Part shown: one piece after another, positions 1 through 9,925 of the stretch
How the letters are laid out: each line of letters opens with the position of its first letter
Position numbering within the stretch: the stretch's first letter is position 1
From: Sphingobacteriales bacterium
Lineage (GTDB): Bacteria > Bacteroidota > Bacteroidia > Chitinophagales > UBA2359
Reading direction: 5' to 3'
Assembly (NCBI GenBank): GCA_016711295.1
Contig: JADJTE010000001.1
Coordinates: 434,001-498,000 of the forward strand
DNA: 64,000 nt
Program-made: the position numbers and the translations under genes
Notes under the pieces: model-generated
The model's database searches: none
What the model saw: only the letters and a program-made list of their open reading frames with translations
What the model was told of the DNA's origin: nothing

Positions 1-1
1 G

Positions 2-1099
2 ATAGGAGTATTTACGGCTTATGACGGATTTTTATTTTATATATTTTGGGAATTAGCCCTTTTGCCCATCTATTTTATCTGTTTGCTTTGGGGCGGCGAA
101 AGGCGTGTGCCCGTAACGCTCAAATTTTTTATCTATACGCTGGCAGGTAGCCTCTTGATGCTCGTTGGGCTTATCTATCTATACCTCCAAACCCCTGCCC
201 CGCATAGCTTTGACATAGCTGCTCTTTATGCTACCAACCTAAGTCCTATGGCGCAAAATTGGGTATTTTGGGCATTTTTTGTCGCATTTGCCATCAAAAT
301 GCCTATTTTTCCGTTCCATACTTGGCAGCCCGATACCTATACTACAGCCCCTACACCGGGCACTATGCTACTGAGCGGTATTATGCTCAAAATGGGTATT
401 TATGGATTGATACGCTGGCTATTGCCCGTGGTGCCCGAAGCAGCCTTGTCTTGGCAGGGGTTCTGTATGGCTTTGGCAGTAGTGGGCGTAGTATATGCCT
501 CTATTATAGCCCTGATGCAGCGCGACATGAAGCGCCTTGTCGCCTATTCGTCTATCGCACACGTGGGTATTATTGCTGCGGGCGCCATGTCACTCAGCTA
601 TAACGGTTTGCAAGGAGCCATCATACAGATGTTGGCACATGGTATTAATGTAGTAGCCTTATTTTTGATAGTCGATATTTTTGAACGCCACGACCCCAAC
701 CGCCATATCGAATCGTTTGGAGGTATTGCGCAGCGGGATATCCGATTTGCCGTACTGTTTTTCATCGTCGTACTCGGCACCATTGCCCTGCCTCTGACCA
801 ATGGTTTTGTTGGCGAGTTCATGTTGCTCTATGGAATATTTACATATAGCCCTGTTATGGCGGCAATAGCTGGATTGAGCATCATTTTGGGCGCGGCTTA
901 TATGCTCCGATTGTACCAAAAAACGATGATGGGCAATACCAATACGCTTACCGAAGGAAAAACATATATCGGCAAGGGCGAAACGGCGGTATTGTTGCCT
1001 TGTGCTGCCTTAATACTCATCATGGGCATCTATCCTAAGCCCGTCTTAGACTTAGCTGCACCCGCCGTGCAAGAAATTATGCGGCTAATTGGCGGCTAA
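2..1099 (+). CDS. nuoM: NADH-quinone oxidoreductase subunit M, 5' end cut off by window
   Basis: Proton-pumping membrane subunit of respiratory complex I. The reading frame is open from base 2, so the gene begins upstream of the window; about 365 residues are present. The visible part starts in a conserved NuoM stretch (YDGFLFYIFWELALLP) and contains the quinone-antiporter-like core: FAIKMPIFPFHTWQPDTY with the transmembrane Lys, and RDMKRLVAYSSIAHVG near residue 150. There are about ten hydrophobic helices. The next gene is nuoN, 133 bp downstream on the same strand, which is the usual end of a nuo operon. Assignment is secure from motifs; only the missing N-terminus limits the description. 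Confidence 0.96.
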   Translation: MGVFTAYDGFLFYIFWELALLPIYFICLLWGGERRVPVTLKFFIYTLAGSLLMLVGLIYLYLQTPAPHSFDIAALYATNLSPMAQNWVFWAFFVAFAIKMPIFPFHTWQPDTYTTAPTPGTMLLSGIMLKMGIYGLIRWLLPVVPEAALSWQGFCMALAVVGVVYASIIALMQRDMKRLVAYSSIAHVGIIAAGAMSLSYNGLQGAIIQMLAHGINVVALFLIVDIFERHDPNRHIESFGGIAQRDIRFAVLFFIVVLGTIALPLTNGFVGEFMLLYGIFTYSPVMAAIAGLSIILGAAYMLRLYQKTMMGNTNTLTEGKTYIGKGETAVLLPCAALILIMGIYPKPVLDLAAPAVQEIMRLIGG

Positions 1100-1232
1100 T
1101 TGATACCCACTTAACATAAGCGTATTTTTTTAATAAAAAAACACTTACTGCCCAAAGCCCCTAAACACTTCTCTACCATACCTAACCATCACCACTTGCG
1201 CTGTTGCTCTGCGGTGCAGCCTTTTACGATAC

Positions 1233-2607
1233 ATGAAAGCCCTAATTGTCTTATCTATCTTGTCTATATTGAGTTTGGCAAGCCGCATGCTCAACGTCAG
1301 CCATTGGCTCAAATGGCTATTGCCTCTTGGTTTTGCGGTTGCCATTGCCCTCAATTTTACCGATTGGAACACCAATGCCTCGTTTTTTAGTGGTATGCTC
1401 CGTGCCGACAATACAGCACTCGCCTTTACGGGCTTATTGCTGTCCATGGCTCTGCTCTTGTTCTTGTTAGCTCCGCGCTTCCATGAAAGCCTACCCATCA
1501 GCCGCACCGAGACCTACGCCCAGCAGTTGTTTGCACTATGCGGGGCGATATGTATGGTTGGGTTTGGCAATTTGAGCATGTTGTTCATCGGCATTGAGCT
1601 ATTGTCTATTTCATCGTATGTATTGGCGGGTATAGATAAACAGAATTTATTGTCCAACGAAGCCGCTCTCAAATATTTCTTGATGGGTTCGTTTGCATCG
1701 GGCTTTTTATTGTTTGGCATTACGCTCATTTATGCCGTCACAGGTTCATTTGATGCCAATATCATTACCCAATACGCCGCTTCGCACGCAGGCGGCAGCG
1801 CATCGCCCTTGTTTTATGGCGGTATCGTGCTGCTGCTTATTGCTATGAGTTTTAAGGTATCGGTTGCACCTTTCCATTTTTGGGCACCCGACGTATACGA
1901 CGGCTCGCCTACCAATGTGACTATGTTTATGGCAATAATCGTAAAATTGCCGCTTTCGGTGCATTTTGCGCCTTTTCGCCTGCTTTTTGCCCCTCGATAA
2001 CCATATCGCTTTTGTGATTAGTCTATTGGCAGTACTGAGCATGACCATCGGCAATCTATCGGCGATATGGCAAAATAGTTTCAAGCGACTATTAGCTTAT
2101 TCGGGCATTGCACACGCGGGTTATTTGCTGTTGGGCGTATTGGCAGCTAATTCAGCGGCGAATGCAGCGGTATTATATTATTCGGCAGCATACGGCGCAG
2201 CGTCGCTGGCGGCATTTGTCGTATTATTGCTCATCACTTATCAGTATAATACCGAAAGCCGAGACGGATTTAAAGGGTTAGCCAAGCAAAATCCATTTTT
2301 AGCTGCCGTTGTTGTGATAGCCATGCTGTCGTTAGCGGGCATTCCGCCTACTGCCGGATTTTTTGGCAAATATTACTTGTTTTCCTTAGCCGTACAAGCA
2401 GGCTATACTTGGGTAGTTGTCATAGCTGTTATCAACTCTATCATCAGCGTATTTTACTATTTCGGCATACTGATTGCCATGTTTGCCGATGCCCCGCACG
2501 ATACGCCTATCGCTATGCCCACCGCCTACAAAGTAGTATTAGCCATAAGCACCGCCATCACATTACTATTAGGCTGCTATCCGAGTTTGTTAGTGGGTGT
2601 TTTGTAG
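1233..2607 (+). CDS. nuoN: NADH-quinone oxidoreductase subunit N, broken by two close frameshifts
   Basis: Membrane subunit N of complex I, last gene of the nuo operon. The first frame (1233-about 1945) carries the conserved SFKVSVAPFHFWAPDVYDG segment, and a second frame (to 2607) carries FKRLLAYSGIAHAGYLL and LAGIPPTAGFFGKYYLF. Between them, a short piece in the third frame reads AAFGAF. Adding one A in the run at 1942-1945 and one T in the run at 1963-1966 restores a continuous NuoN reading (IVK-AAFGAFLRLFACF). Two single-base losses in homopolymers 20 bp apart point to consensus error rather than a true pseudogene. Restored length is about 458 residues, normal for NuoN. Confidence 0.93.
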
Positions 2608-2787
2608 TTCCTTGTCTCATCAAAACATTTTTTTATCCTGAAAAGGCTAAAAATTCATTCGCCTTGATGACCCTCAAAAAAATCCTGCGCAACCAAAGCC
2701 AATCCCTGATATTTGATGATTTTTTGCTAAGTGGGCATGGAGTCCCTATCATTCTACGTATATTTCAATGCCAAACCAACTGCTATT

Positions 2788-3309
2788 ATGGCTATCCGAG
2801 TTTTTGTAACGGGCGGCACATTTGATAAGGAATACGACATGCTTCGCGGTAGGTTGTATTTTAAAGATACCCATTTGCCCGAAATGTTTTCGTTGGGTAG
2901 GTGCGACTTACCCCTACACATCAGGACGCTGATGATGGTAGATAGCTTAGAAATAACCGACGAAGACCGCGATTTAATTGCCAGCAACTGCCAACGCTGC
3001 GAAGAAAAACACATCGTCATCACACACGGCACCGATACGATGGTGCATACAGCCCGCATCTTAGCCGCCCACCAAATCGATAAAACCATCGTACTTACAG
3101 GCGCGATGATTCCCTACAAATTTGGTAGTTCAGACGGTTTTTTCAATTTGGGCAACGCCCTTGCTTTTGCCCAAGTGCTGCCCGTAGGCGTATATATAGC
3201 CATGAACGGGCGATACTTCAATTGGTTCAATGTAGAAAAAAATACCTCCACAGGCTTTTTTGAAGAGCTACCACCTGATATGCTGCCTAATAAAGACCTC
3301 GTACCATAG
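2788..3309 (+). CDS. Short asparaginase-like protein (N-terminal domain only)
   Basis: 173 residues matching only the N-terminal domain of type I/II L-asparaginases. The first catalytic-Thr motif appears as VTGGTFDKEY near residue 8, and the second as THGTDTMVHTA near residue 80, followed by KTIVLTGAMIPY. Full asparaginases are about 330 residues, so the C-terminal domain is absent; short single-domain proteins of this kind are known in Bacteroidota and Proteobacteria. I chose ATG 2788 because the TGGT motif should lie within ten residues of the start; an in-frame start at 2731 would add a non-homologous leader. Whether it hydrolyses asparagine is unknown. It lies 51 bp from the convergent bshB1. 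Confidence 0.8.
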   Translation: MAIRVFVTGGTFDKEYDMLRGRLYFKDTHLPEMFSLGRCDLPLHIRTLMMVDSLEITDEDRDLIASNCQRCEEKHIVITHGTDTMVHTARILAAHQIDKTIVLTGAMIPYKFGSSDGFFNLGNALAFAQVLPVGVYIAMNGRYFNWFNVEKNTSTGFFEELPPDMLPNKDLVP

Positions 3310-3360
3310 CCGCCGCCGCCCAAATGAAGTTGTTTGCTTGGGATAGATGGATTATTAGCA

Positions 3361-4080
3361 TTAACATAAATCGAACAAACTGCGCACACCCATAGTTCGG
3401 CGGCTAATAAAGCCCTCGGCATATTCAAAGCCCAGGGGTTTGCCCAAATCTAAGGCGCGTCCGTAGTTGCGGTCTAAAAAATGCTTGTCGGAAATATACG
3501 TAGCGGGTTCGGTTGATGTAGGGTCGTAAAATTGAGTTTTGAATGCTTGTATCGCCGCTATTTTTTGCACCATTACTGCGCTTATATCCATCACAAAATC
3601 GGGTTTGATACACGTATCTTGTATGTAATGATACACTACCTGCGGTCGCCAAGCAGTTTGGGCAATTCCCTGTTCGTTGGTGGTTATAATTTTGGTCAAG
3701 CCCGATAAGAAACACGCATCAGCCACCAATTGGGCAGCTCTGCCGTGGTCGGGGTGGCGGTCGTGCGGGGCATTACACAGCACTACGGTGGGTCGATATT
3801 GCCTAATTTTGGCAATAACGGCTAATTGGTGTGTTGCGTCGTTGCTAAAAAAGCCATCGGCAAAACCCAAATTATCGCGCACGGCTAATCCCAATATTGC
3901 GGCGGCGGCGGCGGCTTCTTGGCGGCGCGTTTCGGCAGTGCCGCGTGTGCCGGGTTCGCCTTGTGTGGGGTCTATGATGCTCACTTGCTTGCCCGCTTTG
4001 GTGTGCACGAGAATAGTGCCGCCGCAGCCGGGTTCAGCGTCGTCGGGGTGGGCGGCAAAAACTAAAATGTCTAATTGCAT
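3361..4080 (-). CDS. bshB1: Bacillithiol biosynthesis deacetylase BshB1
   Basis: Zinc-dependent LmbE/PIG-L-family deacetylase, 239 residues, removing the acetyl group from GlcNAc-malate in bacillithiol synthesis. The metal-binding AHPDDAE motif is at residues 9-15, TRGTAETRRQEA follows at about 44, and the second metal motif HDRHPDHGRAA is near residue 108; the C-terminal GVRSLFDL end is typical of the Bacteroidota form. In three conserved places where I expect Leu there is Pro encoded by CCC (AEPGCGG, DPTQGEPGTRGT). Its start is only 11 bp from the divergent waaA start, leaving almost no room for two promoters. Full length and intact. Confidence 0.93.
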   Translation of the reverse strand: MQLDILVFAAHPDDAEPGCGGTILVHTKAGKQVSIIDPTQGEPGTRGTAETRRQEAAAAAAILGLAVRDNLGFADGFFSNDATHQLAVIAKIRQYRPTVVLCNAPHDRHPDHGRAAQLVADACFLSGLTKIITTNEQGIAQTAWRPQVVYHYIQDTCIKPDFVMDISAVMVQKIAAIQAFKTQFYDPTSTEPATYISDKHFLDRNYGRALDLGKPLGFEYAEGFISRRTMGVRSLFDLC

Positions 4081-4091
4081 GTTATTTATTT

Positions 4092-5429
4092 ATGGCTATA
4101 CAGTGGTTTGATTTAAAACGCGCTATCTCCTTGCGGCTCTACGATTTAGGTATTATCTTATATGGTGCTTTGATACATCTATCGGCGTGGTGGCAGCCCA
4201 AAGCCGCTCAGTGGATAGCGGGCAGAAAAGCGCAGCAATATCCGTCAATAATCCATGACAACCCAGCTCATGCACCGCATTTTGGGTCAATGCGCCTCTT
4301 TGGGTGAGTTTGAGCAAGGACGACCTTTGATAGAAGCCCTACGCCGCCATTATCCGCAATGCCGTATATGGCTGACATTCTACTCGCCATCGGGCTATAC
4401 GGTGCGCTACCGCTACGAACTTGCCGACTGGGTGGGCTATTTGCCCTTAGACACTGCTGCTAATGCTCGCCAACTCATCGACGCACTACAACCTACGGCT
4501 GTTTTTGGGTCAAATACGAGTTTTGGCAACATTACTTGGCGACATACACGCGCGGGGTATTCCCGCCTATCTAATCTCGGCGCAATTTACCGCTACCCAA
4601 ATTTTTTTCCAAGCCTACGGCGGTTTTTTTAGGCAAATGTTGCCGTATTATCGCCATATTTTTGTACAAAACCCCGAATCGGCGCAATTGCTCCGACAAA
4701 TAGGAATCGAACACGTATCGGTTAGCGGCGATACGCGCTTTGACCGCGTAGCGAGCATAGCTGACCAAGCCCCCGATTTGCCGCTGATAGCCCTATTCCG
4801 AAATGCGCAACCGCTCTTGATAGCAGGTAGCACGTGGAGGCCCGACGAGGCAATTTTGTTGCGCTATATTGCCCAACAACCCGCCGAACTGTCCAAATTT
4901 ATCATTGTGCCGCACGAAATTGGCGAAGCCCATATCGCTGCACTATGCCAACAACTAAACCTCGCATTAGGTGGTGTCCAAACACCTAAACCCGAAATTA
5001 CCGATTTGCCCCGCGTATTGCGCTATTCCGAAATATTGCTTGAAGATACTGCTTGGCAAGCTGCGGTTTTGCCCAAAGCCCAAATATTGGTCATAGACCG
5101 AATAGGATTATTAGCAACCCTATACCGCTACGCCGATTATGCCTATGTTGGCGGTGGATTCGGGCGTGGCATACACAATATTTTGGAAGCCGCCGTATGG
5201 GGCATACCCATATTTTTTGGCAGTCGTTACAGTCAGTTTCGCGAAGCTGTTGATTTGGTGGAGTTGCAAACTGCTTTCAGCCTCAATAATGCCGATACAC
5301 TTCGCGCACTTGATTGGGCAATATCCGCCCGATAGCGCGGCATACCGCCAAATAGCTCAAATAACAAGGCAATATATAGGCCAACACGTAGGTGCTACAA
5401 GTAGGATTATGGCGCAGTTAAACCTATAA
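4092..5429 (+). CDS. waaA: 3-deoxy-D-manno-octulosonic acid (Kdo) transferase, frameshifted
   Basis: Inner-membrane glycosyltransferase that adds Kdo from CMP-Kdo to lipid A precursor. Fragments in three frames line up in order: an N-terminal anchor with LYDLGIILYGALIHLSAWW; CASLGEFEQGRPLIEALR with the catalytic Glu (from about 4290); FWVKYEFWQHYLA (about 4505-4545); the long middle part with SGDTRFDRV, AGSTWRPDE, YVGGGFGRGIHNILE (to about 5290); and the C-terminal QYIGQHVGATSRIM, stop 5429. At least four one-base shifts are needed (near 4290, 4505, 4550 and 5280-5320). Restored length is about 445 residues, slightly above the usual 410-430. TTG 4131 is an alternative start, giving the more usual LRLYDLG beginning. 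Confidence 0.9.
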
Positions 5430-5463
5430 TAAAGGTATTGACCTTGCGCGTGGCGTGTTTGGC

Positions 5464-7101
5464 TTAGTGCTTAAAATGGCGAACGCCGCTAAACAGCATC
5501 GCTATCCCCAAGCGATTGCAAGTATCAATAACATGCTTGTCGCGGATAGAACCGCCCGGTTGCACAATAAAACGAATACCTTGCTCGGCAGCCAATTCTA
5601 CGTTGTCTTCAAACGGAAAAAAGGCATCGGACAACAAAATGCACTTGCCCAACTCGCGGTTGATGGTGTCAAGAGCGGTATTTGCATTTTCAGCTCCTTG
5701 GTTGGCTATTTCGCGGTTCAAATTTTCGCGGCATTTATCTATTGCGAGGCGCGTGGCTACCAAGCGGTTGGGTTGCCCTGTGCCCATACCCAATAACTGA
5801 AACGCATCGCCTACACGCCGCACTACTACAATGGCGTTTGATTTGATTTGGGCGAGCGCATTTAGCCCAAATGCAATGAGGGCTTCATCATTGGGCAGGT
5901 CAAATGTTTTTTCGGTCTTGTTGTCTAAGCGGTCGTATAATTGCGCATCGGCATCCTGGCGCAGCAGGCTACCCGCCAAAAACCGTAGGTCTTCGCCGCC
6001 TGCGGTGGGCAATTGATTGATGGGGTAGCGCAGCAGGCGCAGGTCTTTATGTTGTTGCAAATAGGCAAGGGCATCGGCATCAAAGTCGGGTGCTACAATT
6101 ACCTCTACAAATTTGCGCTCGGCGCGGGGAGCATCTAAGCGCAAAAATTGCGCCGTAGCCAGCGATACCACACCATTGAACGACACGATAGAGCCGAATG
6201 CCGATATGGGGTCGCTTGCCCATGCCAAGCGTAGTGCTTCGGTGGGGTCGGTCGGGTGTTGGCACACACCGCAGGGATTGTTGTGCTTGACTACTGCACA
6301 AGCATACTGCGGTAGGCGGCGCACCGTTTCGATAGCAGCTTGTATGTCGAGCATATTGTTGAACGACAAAGGCTTTGCCGTGCAATATTTCTATGTCGAA
6401 CAAGGATTGTGTGGCATCGTTTTGGCGGTATAAGGTAGCTTTTTGGTGGGCATTTTCGCCGTATCGCAATGCCCAGCCCTGTGAAAATCCCAATCGATAC
6501 GACAAAACGCCATCTTGCGCGTCCATTGCTACGGCAATCATAGCATCGTAGTCGGCAGTATGGTTAAAGGCTTTTCGCATCAATTGTCGGCGCAGGGCGT
6601 AGGTAGTAGCTCCCGCATATTGGTCGAGTTCGGCAATAATAGCTGCATAATCGGCGGGGTCGGTGATGGTACTTACATACTTGAAATTTTTGGCAGCAGC
6701 TCGCACCATTGTCGGTCCTCCAATGTCGATATTTTCGACTAAGGTGTCGAAATCAGCCTCTTTGTCCAATACTTGCTTGAATGGATATAGGTTGCATACC
6801 ACCATATCAATAGGGTAGATACGAAGGGCAGCAGCTTCGGCGGCATCGCGCTCGCGGTCGAAAAGCAATGCCGATTCTATCTGAAATGATATTGTTTTCA
6901 TTCGTCCGCCAAAGGCTTCGGGATTGCCTGTTACTGCGCTGATGTCGGTTACGGGCAGCCCTGCTTCTAATAATACTTTGGCTGTACCGCCCGTAGAAAT
7001 TAGTTCGCAGCCGTGTTGGTGTAGTGTTTTTGCTAAGTCGATGATACCGCATTTGTCGGATACGCTCAACAAAGCGCGGCTTATTTTTGAAGGTCGTGCA
7101 T
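5464..7101 (-). CDS. purH: Bifunctional AICAR formyltransferase / IMP cyclohydrolase, frameshifted
   Basis: Catalyses the last two steps of de novo purine synthesis. The N-terminal cyclohydrolase half shows LLSVSDK, STGGTAKVL, FGGRMKT and NIDIGGPTMVRAAAKN; the C-terminal transformylase half shows VVKHNNPCG with the catalytic Lys-His, DPISAFGSI, SDAFFPF and the final QPGGSIRD. The halves are in different frames; removing one T from the run near 6370 gives the expected LHGKALSFNNMLDI. Near the start, one extra base in the 7083-7087 homopolymer would join ATG 7101 (MHDLQK) to the conserved ISRALLSVSDK. Without it the first usable codon is TTG 7072. Convergent with waaA, 34 bp apart. Confidence 0.93.
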
Positions 7102-7181
7102 AGGTTTGGGTAATTGATGGTAGAAGGGCAAAAATGCAAGAGCGGCAATGGTATACAAGAATACGTAGTATTGAGCGTATT

Positions 7182-7205
7182 GTAGCTATTTAGGGTTTGG
7201 GGTAT
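7182..7205 (+). repeat. Truncated left end of MITE family 1
   Basis: GTAGCTATTTAGGGTTTGGG matches the left terminus of the family-1 elements elsewhere in the window (GTAGCTATTTAG is also the left end at 36008). No matching right end is seen, so this looks like a relic. It lies in the purH upstream gap, 30 bp left of an intact copy. Confidence 0.6.
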
Positions 7206-7234
7206 GTGTATTGGTATGAATTTTAAGTTTTGAG

Positions 7235-7535
7235 GTAACTATTTAGGCGGTGCCAAGCATTTTAGTGCTAAGAAATGACTTCTCAATCCCGCTATGGATA
7301 AAACATCGGTAGCAAAGAAATAGCAGCACAAAATACAATCCTACTGTTAAATGCCATACCTACGGCATTCTAAGAACCGTATCTGCCTGATGCTACTAAT
7401 ATAACATGCCTACGGCATTTAAGAAACGATTAAGGTAATTTCTGCATTTCCCAAATGTAAGACTAAATTTTCATTTTTTTACTTTTGCAAGAAGTCTAAT
7501 AAATAACTGAGCAACGAAACTGCCTAAATAGTTAC
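7235..7535. mobile_element. MITE family 1, copy A (301 bp, perfect TIRs and 8-bp TSD)
   Basis: Left end GTAACTATTTAGGC (7235-7248) and right end GCCTAAATAGTTAC (7522-7535) are perfect 14-bp inverted repeats. The element is flanked by identical GTTTTGAG octamers at 7227-7234 and 7536-7543, a target-site duplication. It has no coding capacity. Its interior differs from the other copies and holds two small hairpins of the type ATGCC-TAC-GGCAT (around 7350-7370 and 7405-7420). It fills most of the 544-bp gap between purH and the next gene; I see no gene in that gap. Confidence 0.9.
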
Positions 7536-7645
7536 GTTTTGAGTAGAAAAAGCAATGTGAGCCTCTTGCCTGCGTTCTTGCTACAAAGCAGCGTTCACCA
7601 AAATTTGTTATCGAAATTTACAACACAGTCCAATAGATGCGCTGC

Positions 7646-8254
7646 TTACTTATCCGTTTTGCTTCGTTTTTCTAAGTTTATCTTGTGTTGTGCTACACAA
7701 GTAAGGATATGCCGTTGGTAAAAATCACCCGATGGGCGTTGCTGATACCAATTGAGATAGCCTATATCAAGCATTAAATTGGGCAGTACATCTATGCTAA
7801 ATCCGGCGTAAATTCTATTTTGGTAGCGGTGGTCTAAGGCAAAGCGTGCTAATTTTTGTTTGTAGATAAATTCGATATGTGGGCGCAATTCGGGTATTTT
7901 TAGTCGATTCGTGGCATTGGGGTCGTTGGGGCTTTGCCAAAATGCACATATACCCGCCGATGCCTCCCAACCGCTATTGCCCAATAATCGGTGTAGGTGG
8001 CTGCGTACCAAAAATTGGTGTTGTGCTGTTGGGTTGATATAATGCCGCTCTTGGATTTCATTTTGCCAATACCATCGGTCGGACAATTGCAGCGTTAGCG
8101 TATAGCCATACCAAACTACTGATTGATTGGTGATATTTTTTTGCGCCCAAGCAGATATAGTGTGTGCGCATAGACATACAATTAGGATGATATTTATCCG
8201 GTAGAAAAATGCCATTTGTAGTTGCGCTGCCAACAATAGTGTTTTTCGTTTCAT
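7646..8254 (-). CDS. DUF2490-type exported outer-membrane protein, possibly internally shortened
   Basis: 202 residues. A hydrophobic signal segment (IILIVCLCAHTISAWA, about residues 22-37) precedes alternating beta-strand-like sequence. The pattern VVWYGYTLTLQLSDRWYWQNEIQERHY and the later QNRIYAGFSIDVLPNLMLD with GYLNWYQQ fit DUF2490, small beta-barrel proteins of Bacteroidota with no known function. The segment normally linking the middle RYR-type strand to the NRIYAG strand looks missing, as if about 50-70 residues were deleted in frame. The start overlaps the end of the acyl-CoA reductase gene by 4 bp, so the two are probably cotranscribed. A shorter start near MAFFYRIN is possible. Confidence 0.65.
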   Translation of the reverse strand: MKRKTLLLAAQLQMAFFYRINIILIVCLCAHTISAWAQKNITNQSVVWYGYTLTLQLSDRWYWQNEIQERHYINPTAQHQFLVRSHLHRLLGNSGWEASAGICAFWQSPNDPNATNRLKIPELRPHIEFIYKQKLARFALDHRYQNRIYAGFSIDVLPNLMLDIGYLNWYQQRPSGDFYQRHILTCVAQHKINLEKRSKTDK

Positions 8255-9280
8255 ATATTTAATAAAAAACTCATTGTGTCAATACCATCGGCATAATCGT
8301 TGAGTTGGGGCGTTTGGGCAGCCCCGAAAGGTATGGCAGGGGCATAATGCGCGGGATTGCCCACGATACATTGTATTTGTTCGTTTAGCTCGCCGATGCG
8401 TTGGTGCAGGGTGTTGGTGTCGGTGTATTGTTCGTAAAATAGCACTGACACGGGCGAGGCTACCGCCTCGGAATAGGAGCGCAGCATCACAAAATCGGAC
8501 GCGGTATGTGGTTCGCGGTTTAGGAGCAGCAAGGCGCGTTGGTAGTCGTAGTTGGCTTTATATTTTTCGCGCAACATCATATCGGCATAATGGGGAGGTC
8601 ACAAATGTGCAGCAAAGGGCTAAAATCGTAGTTGGCGGGCACAAACAATTTGGATACATTGCGGCACCCCAAGCCGCAGTAGCTAAATACGTCGCTGCCC
8701 AAGCGCAGTAGGTCGTCTTCGGTTTCGTTGCCCGCCAAAACGGCTACGCTGCTGCGGTTGCGGCGGATAATATGCGGGTATTTGCCAAAATAATAATCAA
8801 AATAGCGCGATGAGTTGTTGCTACCTGTTGCAATAATGGCATCGAAGTGCTGCAAACGCTCGCTTGTTAGGAAATAGTCGGCGGTTTCGGGGCTATATCG
8901 CGCAATTCGGACAAGGCATGGCGGATTAAAACGCTGTCGCGTGCGGACAATTTGATTTGGGCGCGGTGCCCCGCCACAAAAATACATAGTATATCGTGAA
9001 AACCGACTAAGGGAATATTGCCCGCTAATACGACTCCTATCGTTTTAGATGGGCGCGACGAGTGGGCAGCAGTGGGGTAGTGCTTCAACCATTGTGCCAA
9101 ACGGTCGGGGGCTAAATATTGGGTTGCTACTGCTTGAACGGCTTGGCGTAGGTCGGGTTCGGCAAACCAAGCATTTTCGGCAATGGCGCGGTCGGCGAGC
9201 TGTGCCCAATCCGCAGGGCTGAATGCGAGATAACGGCTGCCCAATTCGGATAGAGCAGCAAGGCGGTCGGTCAAATTCAT
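8251..9280 (-). CDS. LuxC-type acyl-CoA reductase, frameshifted twice
   Basis: Reduces fatty acyl-CoA to the aldehyde with NADPH; family of bacterial LuxC. The N-terminal frame (9280-about 8880) has the conserved VGVVLAGNIPLVGFHD-like segment (here TIGVVLAGNIPLVGFHD). The middle frame (about 8900-8577) has IIATGSNNSSRYFDYYFGKY, RRNRSSVAVLAG and SYCGLGCRNVSKLFVP, whose Cys is the likely active-site nucleophile. The last frame (8580-8251) has YDYQRALLLLNRE. One-base shifts near 8890 and 8582 restore about 343 residues, the normal size. The dicluster ferredoxin gene is divergent 195 bp away, a pairing often seen in Bacteroidota. A TAATTTTG -7 element lies at 9299-9306 on this strand. Confidence 0.87.
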
Positions 9281-9475
9281 GCCCTAAAATTTTTGCCGCA
9301 AAATTAGCTAAATTGCTGTGATTTAACGAATTTTGCGGCAGTTTTTCAATAACCAAGCCATTAAGTGGCTGGCAGTAAGTTCTGATACAAGAAAAGTAAG
9401 GGGGCTATACTGATGGTTTCGCTCAATTAGAAATCCATACTCACTAATCATCTTAAAAAAAACCTTGTTCTCGAT

Positions 9476-9925
9476 ATGGCAATCATGATTACCGACGAAT
9501 GCATCAACTGCGGTGCTTGCGAACCCGAATGCCCGAATAATGCCATTTACGAAGGCGGTATAGAGTGGGCTATTTGTGATGGCACCAACGTTGCAGGCGA
9601 TACTTATACATTGGTTGATGGGACAAAACTATCAACGGAGGCACGCCAAAGACCCAAGCAAGACGATTATTATTATATTGTTGCCGACAAATGTACCGAA
9701 TGTGTGGGTTTTCACGAGGAGCCGCAATGCGCAGCTGTCTGCCCTGTCGATTGTTGCGTTCCCGACCCCGACCACGTAGAAACGCCCGAAGTGTTATTGG
9801 CTCGAAGAAAATTTAAACATATAAAAAATATCGACAACACATTAGTATTAGCCATGCCCTTATCGCTGCGGAGGCGACCAAGCATTGGTTTTTACGCCTC
9901 GCAGGTATTGCCAAAATCCTGCTAA
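9476..9925 (+). CDS. Dicluster 4Fe-4S ferredoxin
   Basis: Small electron carrier with two 4Fe-4S sites. The first cluster motif is CINCGACEPECP (residues 10-21) and the second is CTECVGFHEEPQCAAVCP near residue 74, with the longer spacing typical of the YfhL/FdxA-like group. The recognisable protein ends near LLARRKFK at about residue 117, the usual length. The frame then runs on for 35 unconserved residues into the convergent glycosyltransferase gene (66-bp overlap), so a one-base shift in the A-rich stretch near 9808-9830 may have removed the true stop. It is divergent from the acyl-CoA reductase, a possible electron-transfer partner, though this is inference. Confidence 0.92.
   Translation: MAIMITDECINCGACEPECPNNAIYEGGIEWAICDGTNVAGDTYTLVDGTKLSTEARQRPKQDDYYYIVADKCTECVGFHEEPQCAAVCPVDCCVPDPDHVETPEVLLARRKFKHIKNIDNTLVLAMPLSLRRRPSIGFYASQVLPKSC

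Noticed and set aside
1942..1966. Programmed ribosomal frameshifting in nuoN
   Set aside because: Two separate shifts in plain homopolymers without a slippery heptamer plus downstream structure; the same kind of break occurs in many unrelated genes here, so consensus error is more likely.
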